DNA of 64,000 bases from VXOI01 sp965261945. Its GTDB lineage: Bacteria > Chloroflexota > Dehalococcoidia > Lucifugimonadales > UBA3495. Below, piece after piece: positions 25,064-33,375 of this stretch. A program made the translations under genes and the position numbers. How positions within the stretch are numbered: position 1 is the first letter of the stretch; each line of letters opens with the position of its first letter. The DNA lies in assembly GCA_965261945.1 (NCBI GenBank), contig CBDHEF010000002.1, forward strand, positions 868,001-932,000, written 5' to 3'. Below the pieces are notes generated by a model. That model made no database searches and was not told the origin of the DNA. It saw only the letters and a list, made by a program, of their open reading frames with translations.

Positions 25064-28000
25064 CTACCGCCGGGCGATCCTGCGGGAGGTCAGCTCTCGG
25101 TAGAGCATCGGCAGGCGCTCCGGTAGCGACCAGATTTCGCCCAGGACTTCGTAGCCCATATCGCCGCACATACTCTTCAGGTAGTCGTGGCCCGCCTTGT
25201 CCACCGTGAGGCAGAACGGGGTAATGCCAAGATTGCGGGCCTCCACCAGGGCCATGTGGGTGTCGTGGACGGCGTATTCCTTCTCCACGCCCTCGCGGCT
25301 GTACCCGCGGTCCTGCGGGCGCCCGTCGCTGACCAGGAACAGTATCTTGGTGTGGGCGTCCTGGTTTTCCAGCTTGGTGATGGCGTGGCGGATGGCCGCC
25401 CCCATGCGGGTGGCGTGGAGCGGCGTTATCTTGTCGATGCGCCGCTTGACCTTGTCGTTGAAGTTTTCGCTGATGTCCTTGATCACGTAGAACTCGACAT
25501 TCTCGCGGCCATAGCCGGAGAAGCCGTAGATGCCGTAGGTGTCGCCGATGGACTCCAGCGCATTCACCAGCAGCGCGGTGCTTTCCTTCTCCAGGTCGAT
25601 GATGCGCTTGTAGTTGCGCCGCACCAGCCCCTCGCGGCGGCGGCGCAGCCAGACCATGTACTCCACCGGGTCGTCGGGCGCGTCGCGGTCGTCAACCATC
25701 TGGCGGCCCTCGTCGATGGCCTCAGCGGTGGAAGCGCTCATGTCCAGCAGGAACACCACGGCCACGTCGCGGCGGTTGCGGTTGCGGTGCCAGTAGATCT
25801 TGTCGTCCGGCGGGATGTTCATCTTCAGGTCAATCCAGGCCTCGAGCGTCGCGTTGAGGTCCAGGTCTTCCCCGTCGATTAGCCGGTAGGTCTTGCGCAT
25901 ACTCTCCGGCATTATCAGTTCGAACTGTCGCCGGATGTGGTTGGAGAGTGACTGATAGTTTTTAAGCGTGTCCTGGTAGAAGTTGATGTCGCCCTCTTCG
26001 ACGGTCTTTTCCTTGACGATGCACCAGCGGGGCTTGTAGTCGTTGGCCCGGAAGTCCCATTCGTCATACAGGAAGGTCTGTGGCTCGCGGGCTTCCAGCT
26101 CGCCGCCCTGTTCATCGTCGTTGAGCAGCGGGCCATAGCCCTGGCCGGGCTGAGAGTTGGGCGGGGGCGCGCCGGCCTCCTTCATGATGTTCTGGGCGAA
26201 GGTGGTCATAGCGTCGGTGATGTCGCCCTCCTCGGCGTCCATCTCCAGCTCGTCGCTATCCTGCAAGAGCTGTTCCAGCATCTCCTGGGTCATGGGCTGG
26301 GCCTCGCCCTGCTCCCCGCTGTCGGCTTGGAGGCGGGTGAGAAGCTGTACCATCTCCGGCTTGAAGTCGCCGCGGTAGTCCACCGGCTCAGGAGACTCGT
26401 AGGACTCATCGCCCTCCTCTCCTTCGCTGCGCTGTTCCATGTCGGCCTGTAGCCGGTCTATGAGATCCTGGAATTCCTCTTCGTTGAACTCGCCGGGTTC
26501 CTCCAGGTCCTGCTCGTCCCACTCTTCCTCTTCCTCGGTCTGGTTGGGCAGCCGGGAGATGATTTCGTAGGCGCGCAGGGTGGCCTCGCCCGTGTCCTGC
26601 ACGTTGGCCTCGGCGGTACGAAGCTGGTGCAGGATGCGGGAGAGCATCACCGCCGCCTCTTCGTACTCCTCGGGGACGGGCAGGCCGGAGAACTGCTCCA
26701 GGCTCATGTGAATGAGCAATTCGACCATGGCCTGCTGGATGGGCATTCCCTCGATTTGTGGTCGCCGCTCCAGAGTTTCCTTCTGGACCCGGGACGAGGC
26801 GCGGTTGATGCCGGGGTACTCCACCTTGATGCGATAGTCCAGGCGACAGTCCTCCAACACGGTGAACAGGTCGAAGGCCAGCTTGCCATTCTCGAACATC
26901 GCCAGGAACCGGCCGATGTCGGTGTAGGCACGCATCGAGCCGGGGCTTTCCGGCGCCGGGCCTTCCGAGATTTCGGAAGAGCCATTCGGCCCCATTTCTA
27001 CAAACGTGACTTCGGCTTCCCCGCCGGCAATCTCCCGCGCCATCTCGATCATGGCCTGCCGCGCGGCCAGTTCCTCGGCTTTGCGGGCGTGGATCTCCTC
27101 CTCCATGGCGTGGCGGCGGTCCTCGAATTGGGTGGCCGACTCGTCAAACTGATACTCGAAGCTGCCGAACTCCAAGTGGCTGACCTGGTGCGTGGATACC
27201 ACCTTGAACCATGAGAAGTTGTCCTGTTTGTTGGGGTAGTGGTCTACCACCGGCGGCAGGAACACCTTGGAGCCGTCAGTGGACGCAGTATCCTCGTCCA
27301 CCCAACCGATGTTGCGGCGCACCAGTTCCTGCGTGTTCATAATTTCCACACCGGCGCCGGACAGGGCGCGGCAGTAGAGCCGCAGAATACCCTTGACCCG
27401 ATCCAGCTCCAGGCTGGACGAAAGGGTTTCCAGCATCGACTCGGAAGTGTTGGACTCAATCTTGAAGAAGGCGATGCCGCTTTCCGGGTTCTCCCGAAGC
27501 AACTTCATCCCATGCTGGTACCAGGTGTCGAGTTGGCTGACGGTGATGCGAGTCAGCACACTGTCGAGGCTGCGAAGGAAGGGCGGAACGGCCTCCGGGG
27601 CCACCGCGACCAACTGGTCGCAGAGATCGAGGATGTAGCCCTGGTTGCCCTGGGGCACACGGCCCAAGGCCTGGGTGCCGTCAGCCAGGAACCGGGAAGT
27701 GTCGCGCAGACCGACCTTCGCCAGCCGCTCGCCCAGCTTGAGGAAGCGCCCGGTCTGGGCCTCCTCCACGTGCTGGAGGGCTCGTGGCACCAGCTCCAGG
27801 CAGGTCTTGACCTCCCGCCAACTGCTGTCTATCAGGGCGCGGGTCATGGCCAGGAAGGGCTCGCGCTCCCGTCCCATGCCGGGCAGCACGTCTTTGCCAA
27901 GGGTCAGACACTCGCTGGCGACATCGTAGGACTTGTACGACAACGCTTCAATCAGCGACGCGAAGACTTCCACGTCCCAGAACGGGAGGGTGCGCACCAG

Positions 28001-28444
28001 TTCCGGCGAGACCTCGAAGAACTTGGCCGCCAGGGTGCTGGACTTCCACGTTCCCTTGTACAGGCTGCGACCCAAGCCAGCCCAGCGTGGGATGTATTGG
28101 GGGCGCAGGTTGGGAACAATGGCCACGCTGGACTTGAAAAAGGCCACGGCCAGCGTGGGCGAATCCTGGGCCAGATAGGTGCCGCAGCGAGCCCATTGCA
28201 TGAAGGATGGGAAGGACAGGAAGCGACAAACGTCAGGGCTGACCTTGTAATACTCGATCGCTGCTTCCCAGGACCGGATGGTCTGGGAGCCGATGGCGAC
28301 TCCTTCCTTGGCCCAGAGGCCCACCTCGTCGGGCCCGAAGGCAGAACTAACCGGCCCTCTGGCCTCCTGATAGGCTTCCAATACTGCGGGGGGAAGTTTT
28401 GCCAATTCCTGTTCTATATCGGGTGTTGGAGCGCTACTTGTCAA
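25064..28444 (-). CDS. Giant NorD/CbbO-like VWA-domain protein
   Basis: A 1126-residue protein. The N-terminal 400 residues are helical repeats (recurrent S-P-x-L-V/C-R-x-L and A-x-x-F-F-K/E-x-S units), as in large CbbO/NorD relatives. The middle (about 600-800) is acidic, with long Glu/Asp/Gln runs. The C-terminal 250 residues are a VWA domain: FLLDMSAST at about 900 is the MIDAS DxSxS, with Thr and Asp supplied by the later LHATRMGAA and LVSDGRPQD segments. It starts with TTG overlapping the Nudix stop (TTGA). With the NorQ/CbbQ ATPase upstream it should form a MoxR-VWA remodelling complex acting on a metalloenzyme, whose gene is not here. Confidence 0.85.
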   Translation of the reverse strand: MTSSAPTPDIEQELAKLPPAVLEAYQEARGPVSSAFGPDEVGLWAKEGVAIGSQTIRSWEAAIEYYKVSPDVCRFLSFPSFMQWARCGTYLAQDSPTLAVAFFKSSVAIVPNLRPQYIPRWAGLGRSLYKGTWKSSTLAAKFFEVSPELVRTLPFWDVEVFASLIEALSYKSYDVASECLTLGKDVLPGMGREREPFLAMTRALIDSSWREVKTCLELVPRALQHVEEAQTGRFLKLGERLAKVGLRDTSRFLADGTQALGRVPQGNQGYILDLCDQLVAVAPEAVPPFLRSLDSVLTRITVSQLDTWYQHGMKLLRENPESGIAFFKIESNTSESMLETLSSSLELDRVKGILRLYCRALSGAGVEIMNTQELVRRNIGWVDEDTASTDGSKVFLPPVVDHYPNKQDNFSWFKVVSTHQVSHLEFGSFEYQFDESATQFEDRRHAMEEEIHARKAEELAARQAMIEMAREIAGGEAEVTFVEMGPNGSSEISEGPAPESPGSMRAYTDIGRFLAMFENGKLAFDLFTVLEDCRLDYRIKVEYPGINRASSRVQKETLERRPQIEGMPIQQAMVELLIHMSLEQFSGLPVPEEYEEAAVMLSRILHQLRTAEANVQDTGEATLRAYEIISRLPNQTEEEEEWDEQDLEEPGEFNEEEFQDLIDRLQADMEQRSEGEEGDESYESPEPVDYRGDFKPEMVQLLTRLQADSGEQGEAQPMTQEMLEQLLQDSDELEMDAEEGDITDAMTTFAQNIMKEAGAPPPNSQPGQGYGPLLNDDEQGGELEAREPQTFLYDEWDFRANDYKPRWCIVKEKTVEEGDINFYQDTLKNYQSLSNHIRRQFELIMPESMRKTYRLIDGEDLDLNATLEAWIDLKMNIPPDDKIYWHRNRNRRDVAVVFLLDMSASTAEAIDEGRQMVDDRDAPDDPVEYMVWLRRRREGLVRRNYKRIIDLEKESTALLVNALESIGDTYGIYGFSGYGRENVEFYVIKDISENFNDKVKRRIDKITPLHATRMGAAIRHAITKLENQDAHTKILFLVSDGRPQDRGYSREGVEKEYAVHDTHMALVEARNLGITPFCLTVDKAGHDYLKSMCGDMGYEVLGEIWSLPERLPMLYRELTSRRIARR

Positions 28445-29010
28445 CTCGGACCCTCGCTTTCCAGCCCATCCTCCAAAAGTTGCAGGAATTGCTGGAGGAT
28501 TCTTGCAGTTGCACCGAACACAAGGTGCTTGCCGTAGGCGTAAGAGTAGACGGTTGTGGGGCCGTCCACCTGCCAGTGGGTGTCGACCCGGACGCTGGCA
28601 GGGTCTAGCAGGGCACTGATGGGAAATTCGACTATTTCCGCAATTTCGTCAGCGCTGGGGCGAAATTCGTATGGGTGGCTGATGGTCCCGGTAAACACGC
28701 TCACCCTGAACCGGGAACGGGTAGCCACTTCGTCCATCTCGCCCAAGACGCTTATGTCGTCCCGGCGAATGCCCATTTCCTCCTCGGTTTCCCGGAGGGC
28801 CGTGTCCAAGGGAATGCGGTCTTCGGGGTCTGTCGCCCCGCCGGGGAAGGAAATCTCCCCCTTGTGGTGTTCCACTTCCTGGGAACGCTTGTTGAGCAGA
28901 ACGCAGTAGTCGCCGTCTTTGGAATACAGCAACACCATGACGGCTGCGGGCGTCAGACCATCGCCGGCCACCCTTCCGGTGGGCCGGTTAGCCAGCGCCC
29001 GCTTGACCAA
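28441..29010 (-). CDS. Nudix hydrolase, CoA pyrophosphatase-like
   Basis: A 189-residue Nudix protein. The Nudix box begins at GGATDPEDRIPLD and continues ALRETEEEMGI, giving the full GX5EX7REUXEEXGU pattern at about residues 54-76. An upstream HKGEISFPGG matches the NuCoA motif (LLTxRSxxLrxHxGxvsFPGG type: LLNKRSQEVEHHKGEISFPGG, in two parts), so the likely substrate is CoA or acyl-CoA, yielding 4'-phosphopantetheine and ADP. This fits with coaE two genes upstream. It lies between the NorQ-like ATPase and the VWA gene and overlaps the latter. Confidence 0.88.
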   Translation of the reverse strand: MVKRALANRPTGRVAGDGLTPAAVMVLLYSKDGDYCVLLNKRSQEVEHHKGEISFPGGATDPEDRIPLDTALRETEEEMGIRRDDISVLGEMDEVATRSRFRVSVFTGTISHPYEFRPSADEIAEIVEFPISALLDPASVRVDTHWQVDGPTTVYSYAYGKHLVFGATARILQQFLQLLEDGLESEGPS

Positions 29011-29100
29011 CTCCGGCGGCGTCAGGACTGACTACGCTCCAAGTTCAAGATGCGTCGCTCCAGAGGAATTTCCCGCTTGAGTTATGACTGCTCGAAAGAC

Positions 29101-30051
29101 CTATTCAAAAATTGAGGAGGTAACTTCCTCGAGGCTGCGCTGCAACTCCGGGTCGTCGGTCAGCGTCCAGACGATGGCGACCTGGCAGGCGCGGCGGGGG
29201 AGAATGCCCTCGGAAATGAGACGGCCGGCGTATATCAGCAGCCGGGTGCTGGCCCCTTCCTGCAAGCCGTGGTCTTCCAGGTTCCGTATTTTTTCGCCCA
29301 GCTTGGCCAGGGAGTCAGCCTGCTCTTCCGTGCAGCCGCTCTCCTGCTGGATAATATCCCGCTCGATTTCCCTGGGGGGATAATAGAACTCGATGGAGAT
29401 GAACCGCTGCCGGGTGCTGTGCTTCAGGTCCTTCAGGGCGCTCTGATATCCGGGGTTGTAGGAGATGCAGAGCAGGAACCGGTCGTCGGCCTCAATGATG
29501 GAACCGGTCTTCTCCACCGGGAGAATGCGGCGGTGGTCGGTGAGGGGGTGAATCAGCACCGTGGTGTCCTTGCGGGCTTCCACCACCTCGTCGAGATAGA
29601 GGATGGCTCCGGCCTTGACGGCGCGGGTCATGGGGCCGTCAATCCAGCGGGTGCCGTTGGCGTCCAGCAGATAGCGGCCCACAAGGTCGCTGGCGGTAAG
29701 GTCTTCGTGGCAGGCGATGGTCACCAGCGGGACCCGTACCTCGCCATCCCGGACATCCTGCACTTCCTGATTTTCGGCTCCGCCGTTCTCCTGATTTTCG
29801 GCTCCGCCGTTCTTCTGGTCCTTTATCACCGTCAAAGGGCGACCAAGCTTCCAAGCCATGTATTCGACGAACCGGGTCTTGCCGCAACCCGTCGGCCCCT
29901 TGAGCAGCACGGGGATGTGCTGTTGGTAAGCCGCGGCAAACAGTTCCATCTCGTCGCCCACGGCGCGGTAGTACGGTTCGGCTCGAACCAGGAACTCCTC
30001 GATCGCGTACTCGCTGTAGTGTTTTCTTTCCTGCTCTACGGCTTCTACCAT
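29101..30051 (-). CDS. MoxR-type AAA ATPase, NorQ/CbbQ/NirQ family
   Basis: A 316-residue AAA+ protein. Walker A GPTGCGKTRF at about residues 53-62, Walker B ILYLDEVVEAR at about 151-161, and the downstream SYNPGYQSALKDLK (sensor 1 region) are the NorQ/CbbQ pattern. Residues 80-95 contain an in-frame six- to eight-residue duplication (NGGAENQE twice) from a 24-bp tandem repeat. The ATG overlaps the coaE stop by one base (TAATG). It should pair with the VWA protein downstream to insert cofactors into, or activate, a metalloenzyme; no nitric oxide reductase or RuBisCO is visible nearby. Confidence 0.9.
   Translation of the reverse strand: MVEAVEQERKHYSEYAIEEFLVRAEPYYRAVGDEMELFAAAYQQHIPVLLKGPTGCGKTRFVEYMAWKLGRPLTVIKDQKNGGAENQENGGAENQEVQDVRDGEVRVPLVTIACHEDLTASDLVGRYLLDANGTRWIDGPMTRAVKAGAILYLDEVVEARKDTTVLIHPLTDHRRILPVEKTGSIIEADDRFLLCISYNPGYQSALKDLKHSTRQRFISIEFYYPPREIERDIIQQESGCTEEQADSLAKLGEKIRNLEDHGLQEGASTRLLIYAGRLISEGILPRRACQVAIVWTLTDDPELQRSLEEVTSSIFE
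29766..29813. repeat. Exact 24-bp tandem duplication inside the NorQ-like gene
   Basis: Two exact, adjacent 24-base copies; in frame, adding eight residues (a repeated Asn-Gly-Gly-Ala-Glu-Asn-Gln-Glu) between the Walker A region and the next strand. Confidence 0.95.
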
Positions 30052-30662
30052 TACGTCAGCTCAATCCTTTCTTTGACTATAGTTGCCCACAACTCGTCTA
30101 TTGCCTTTCGCATTGCTGCGACGTCCGCCGAGTTGTCAATCACAATGTCAGCCCGGCTCAACCGTTCCGTGCGGCCCATCTGTGAGGATACCCGCCTTCG
30201 GGCTTCCTCCTCGCTCATGCCGTTGCGCAGGGCGAGGCGGCCAATCACAGATTCTTCCGGCGCGTCGGTCACCCATACCTCTTCGACCAGAGAATCCCAG
30301 CCGGCCTCAAAGAGGAGCGCCGCTTCCACAACCACCACGTCCGCTCCCTGCTCCCGAAAGCCGTCTATCTTCTCCTGGACCATACGGGCCATCAACGGGT
30401 GCATAATGCCGTTGAGCCGGGCCAACTGTTCCGGGTCGGAAAAAACGATGGCTCCCAGGCTACGCCGGTCTATTTCTCCGTTGGGGCCGAGAATCCCCTC
30501 TCCGAATGCTTCCACCACCCGCCGCCAGGCTTCCGCGTAGGGTGCGTATGCTTCGTGCCCTACCACGTCGGCGTCAATGAGTTCCGCTCCCAGAGACACC
30601 AGGCGCCGGGCTGCCTCGCTCTTGCCAGTGCCGATTCCTCCGGTCAGGCCAATGACTAGCAT
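30051..30662 (-). CDS. coaE: Dephospho-CoA kinase
   Basis: A 203-residue P-loop kinase, last step of CoA synthesis. GGIGTGKS at residues 8-15 is the P-loop; DADVVGHEAY near residue 34 holds the acceptor-binding Asp; and VVVEAALLFEAGWDSL near 110 is the conserved CoaE lid/core motif. Length is normal. First gene of a minus-strand set (coaE, NorQ-like, Nudix, VWA), so CoA making and probable CoA turnover share a transcript. A TATAAT box only 11 bases before the ATG predicts a leader of a few bases or none. Confidence 0.95.
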   Translation of the reverse strand: MLVIGLTGGIGTGKSEAARRLVSLGAELIDADVVGHEAYAPYAEAWRRVVEAFGEGILGPNGEIDRRSLGAIVFSDPEQLARLNGIMHPLMARMVQEKIDGFREQGADVVVVEAALLFEAGWDSLVEEVWVTDAPEESVIGRLALRNGMSEEEARRRVSSQMGRTERLSRADIVIDNSADVAAMRKAIDELWATIVKERIELT

Positions 30663-30673
30663 ACGTTTCCGGG

Positions 30674-30679
30674 ATTATA
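30674..30679 (-). promoter_or_regulatory. -10 box for the coaE operon
   Basis: TATAAT on the minus strand, ending 11 bases before the coaE ATG. Transcription would start about four or five bases before the start codon, leaving no room for a Shine-Dalgarno. Confidence 0.55.
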
Positions 30680-30892
30680 ACCCGGCAACACAGCTCCGGG
30701 ATCGCCATGCGGCAGAAGCGCAAGCGCCGTACCGGGCAAACAGATTCTCAAGCCAACGGCCATAAAGCGGCGAGGAACAATGGAAGTCATTCTAACAACC
30801 ACTCTCCAATATGGTCAACTTGGAACGGAGCGCCGGGTTATGCCCGTGGCCTATCGGTTCGGGGATGCCTGTCTGGTGCTGCCCGGTCCGTT

Positions 30893-31579
30893 TCACTCTC
30901 GAATATCCATCGGTCCCCAACGGGACTCCCAAGTTTCCTGGAGTTTCCTGAACATCCGCCCATACTCCCCGGTTCCGATGGGCGTGGTGGTCATTATCAC
31001 CGCATCCTCACGGTTGTCCGAGTAGTAGCCCTTGCGGATGCCGACGGATTTGAAACTGTATTTCTCATACAGCCGCTGGGCAATAAAGTTGGAGACTCGG
31101 GCTTCCAGGGTCATAACATGAGAGCCGTATTCTACGGCGGCCCGCAACGAACCGATTAGCAGGAGCTCACCTATCCCGTTGCCCCGGAGCTTCTCCCTCA
31201 CGGCAATTTCCGTGATGTGCGCTTCGTCGCCCTGATACCACACGCTGACGTACCCGGCGATGTCGAAATCGTCTTGCGGGAGCGGCTCGGGCGCGCTGCC
31301 TCCGAGGCCCAAGCGTCCAGCAACCCGGGACAGCCAAGTTCGCCCGGAGTTCTCCTCCTCAGGCTGCGGTTCCGGGGGAGGCGCAACGCCGCCGGAGGAT
31401 TCAACGCCGCCGGAGGATTCCAGGCAGGCCACCAGGTAGGAGGCCCGCTTGTTGCTCAGGTCGCGCTTGAAAGGCGAACTCACCCACATGGGAGAAAACG
31501 CCTCCCGCTCAATCTCAACGACCTCGGTTATATCCTCTTTCTGCAAGCGGCGCAGATAAACAGGCACAGGCTGAGTCAC
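30893..31579 (-). CDS. GNAT acetyltransferase, RimI-like, with low-complexity insert
   Basis: About 228 residues from GTG 31579 (AGGGAA nine bases upstream; a GTG at 31567 is second choice); the frame stays open further upstream through repeats, which I reject as coding. The N-terminus VYLRRLQKEDITEVVEIEREAF and the acetyl-CoA loop EKLRGNGIGELLL, followed by LEARVSNFIAQRLYEKYSF, are those of RimI-type N-alpha-acetyltransferases. Between them an insert of about 50 residues (Ser/Gly/Val repeats, Pro/Glu run, basic helix) interrupts the domain at the loop before strand 3, an uncommon place. Substrate could be ribosomal protein S18 or another N-terminus. Confidence 0.82.
   Translation of the reverse strand: MTQPVPVYLRRLQKEDITEVVEIEREAFSPMWVSSPFKRDLSNKRASYLVACLESSGGVESSGGVAPPPEPQPEEENSGRTWLSRVAGRLGLGGSAPEPLPQDDFDIAGYVSVWYQGDEAHITEIAVREKLRGNGIGELLLIGSLRAAVEYGSHVMTLEARVSNFIAQRLYEKYSFKSVGIRKGYYSDNREDAVIMTTTPIGTGEYGRMFRKLQETWESRWGPMDIRE
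31384..31419. repeat. Exact 18-bp tandem duplication in the GNAT insert
   Basis: Two adjacent identical 18-base copies encoding ESSGGV twice, within the low-complexity insert of the acetyltransferase. Confidence 0.95.
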
Positions 31580-31639
31580 ACCGTGATATTCCCTGTTAAG
31601 TCGGCGGGCCGACAAATCCGTGCTGACAAGATTACGTGA

Positions 31640-31645
31640 ATTGTA
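31640..31645 (-). promoter_or_regulatory. Extended -10 box for the GNAT gene
   Basis: TGCTACAAT on the minus strand, about 60 bases before the GTG start. This supports the short form of the protein and argues against the upstream open frame being translated. Confidence 0.5.
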
Positions 31646-31706
31646 GCACAAGGCAACGGGCGCGGGCCGCTCTGGCAACATAATCAGGCAGGGTTTTTTG
31701 GTTGGT

Positions 31707-31827
31707 CCCTCTCCCTCCGGGGTAGGGTAAGAGTGGAGGCGTCCCCACCGGTGAGGGGACACTGCCGCCCTTTGTGCGCTCAATGCGCGCGCGTTGGGGG
31801 CGTCCCCACCGGTGAGGGGACACTGCC
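31707..31827. repeat. Composite palindromic element, copy C (half copy plus duplicated block)
   Basis: 31707-31766 matches the second half of the composite element at 12537-12647 (hairpin CCCTCTCC..GGGG plus a GCGTCCCCACCGGTGAGGGGAC block). A 29-base part of it (31738-31766) is repeated exactly at 31799-31827. The rest of the 305-base gap between the GNAT and EndoQ genes is GC-rich with CGCGCG runs and nothing gene-like. Confidence 0.75.
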
Positions 31828-31884
31828 AAAGTTTCCGGGCGCGCTGCCAAGGTTCGCGCGCCAAGGTTTGCGCGAGCTTGCGAG

Positions 31885-33165
31885 TTAGAATAACACTCGC
31901 TGCTCAACATCACCCGGCGATTCGGCCCACACTCGCACCGAGCCGTACTGGCCGTCGAATCCCGGCTCGGTTACAACCTGCCCGGTGCGGGCCTTCAGAA
32001 CGGCCTGGGCCACCTGATCTCCGGCCATATTACGGATGTCCTCCGGTACGGCATGGGCCAGCACATCCAGTTCGCTCCCCAGCTCGGCGCACAGTCTCCG
32101 GTACATATTGGCTACCGTTTTCGTGCGTCGGCCCACGCCCAGGGTTTCAGCCAGCAGCTTCTCCAGCGGGACCAGCCGAAGGAAGGGCGGGCGCTCATCA
32201 GGCGAGCTGATGAACCCGTCGGGTCCGGCTTTGGTATCTTCGTCTCCAGCCATACCCAAAGCTGGAGACAAGGAATCCACTCGGTGAAGCACTCCCAAGG
32301 TGAGGGGGCGGTTGCATACCGGGCAGCGCCCGCTGCCGAGGGCAGCGGTTTCACCGGGCGACTGCCGCACCCCGCATTTCCTGTGGCCGTTGTAGTGGTA
32401 CTTGCCCTCTTCGGGATAGAACTCGATGGTATAGGCGATGTCATTTTGGTCTACGGCCGCCTTGAGACAGTCAAAGGTGGGCCTTCCCCGGAACACAGTG
32501 GCCTCCCGCCCCAAGTTGGGCAGGGAGTGGGCGTCGGAGAAGGAAACGATCGCCCGGCCTTCCATTTCGGGAACGCCCCAATTCATGGCAGGATCGCTGG
32601 ATAGCCCGGTTTCCACGGCCCGGATAACAGCAGTCAGGTCACCGAAACACTCCTCAAGGCTGTCGAATCCCGATACGGAGCCCAGCAGCCCGTACCAGGG
32701 CGTCCAGATATGGGCCGGAATCACCATCGCCGCGGGGTCAACGTCGAGGGCCAGACAAGTCAATTCCGCCGCCGAAATTCCGACCGACGGACGCCCGTCT
32801 CCTTCCAGCTTTACGCCGCGCCGGGATAACTCCGCGTTGAATCTCCCGACCGCTTCCAGCGACGACAGGAAAAGCAAAAGGTGCAGCCGCCGGGCCTTGC
32901 CTCCCTGCCGGTAAACGCAACTGATCTCGGTGCCCAGGACGAAATTGACTCCATCGTACTGGTAAGTCCCCCTGTCCACCTGAGCGAGGTTGGCCTCCAG
33001 TTCGTCAACCCACGCCGGGTGAGTGAAATCGCCGGTAGCCAGCAGCCCTATTCCTTTTACCTTGGCGGCTTCCGCAATGTTCGCCAGCGTGAGGTTCTTG
33101 CTGCACGCATAGGCATAGCGGGAATGAATATGGAGGTCAGCGACAAATTGCTGTTGGCGGTTCAT
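31885..33165 (-). CDS. Endonuclease Q-like PHP-domain nuclease
   Basis: A 426-residue protein of the EndoQ family. The PHP metal site is intact: DLHIHSRYAYACS (residues 10-22), GDFTHPAW near 46, PAHIWTPWYG near 150 and SFSDAHSLPNLG near 210. After the PHP domain a zinc-finger-like region has Cys of KCGVRQSP and CPVCNRP, then a helical C-terminal domain. EndoQ nicks DNA 5' of deoxyuridine, deoxyinosine or abasic sites; it was defined in Thermococcales and a few bacteria. Monocistronic; its TGCTAAACT box sits six bases from the ATG, implying leaderless translation. Confidence 0.85.
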   Translation of the reverse strand: MNRQQQFVADLHIHSRYAYACSKNLTLANIAEAAKVKGIGLLATGDFTHPAWVDELEANLAQVDRGTYQYDGVNFVLGTEISCVYRQGGKARRLHLLLFLSSLEAVGRFNAELSRRGVKLEGDGRPSVGISAAELTCLALDVDPAAMVIPAHIWTPWYGLLGSVSGFDSLEECFGDLTAVIRAVETGLSSDPAMNWGVPEMEGRAIVSFSDAHSLPNLGREATVFRGRPTFDCLKAAVDQNDIAYTIEFYPEEGKYHYNGHRKCGVRQSPGETAALGSGRCPVCNRPLTLGVLHRVDSLSPALGMAGDEDTKAGPDGFISSPDERPPFLRLVPLEKLLAETLGVGRRTKTVANMYRRLCAELGSELDVLAHAVPEDIRNMAGDQVAQAVLKARTGQVVTEPGFDGQYGSVRVWAESPGDVEQRVLF

Positions 33166-33171
33166 GAGCGG

Positions 33172-33177
33172 AGTTTA
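33172..33177 (-). promoter_or_regulatory. Extended -10 box abutting the EndoQ start
   Basis: TGCTAAACT on the minus strand with only six bases between the box and the ATG at 33165, so the predicted transcription start coincides with the start codon. Confidence 0.5.
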
Positions 33178-33246
33178 GCACAGGGCAAGGCCGACGGGTT
33201 GGGCTGGCGGTTCAGCGACAGGGCCTTTCGATTTTTAATGCAGATT

Positions 33247-33325
33247 GTCTGAATCAAGATTAGCAGGATTTGAGAATATTCAGGATTTCTCCTATCCGGT
33301 GAATCCTGAAAATCCTGATTCAGAC
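33247..33325. repeat. Imperfect inverted repeat with 24-base arms
   Basis: Arms 33247-33270 and 33302-33325 are complementary at about 21 of 24 positions, with an AT-rich 31-base centre that itself repeats the CAGGATT motif. The CTGAATCAGGATTTTCAGGATT-type sequence is AT-rich against its surroundings. It could be a transcription terminator after the broken gene at 33376 or a miniature mobile element; no target duplication is evident. Confidence 0.7.
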
Positions 33326-33375
33326 CAAAGAATCGGAAGGGCCTGGATATGGCGGCTTCCGATTAGCAGCGTTTC

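Noticed and set aside
27239..28537. 432-codon plus-strand frame opposite the VWA gene
   Set aside because: Antisense shadow, His/Gln/Gly-rich with no motif.
30707..31159. 150-codon frame upstream of and opposite the GNAT gene
   Set aside because: Overlaps a recognised gene on the other strand; no domain or ribosome site.
31580..31864. N-terminal extension of the GNAT protein
   Set aside because: Encoded by repeated intergenic sequence and lies upstream of the TGCTACAAT box.
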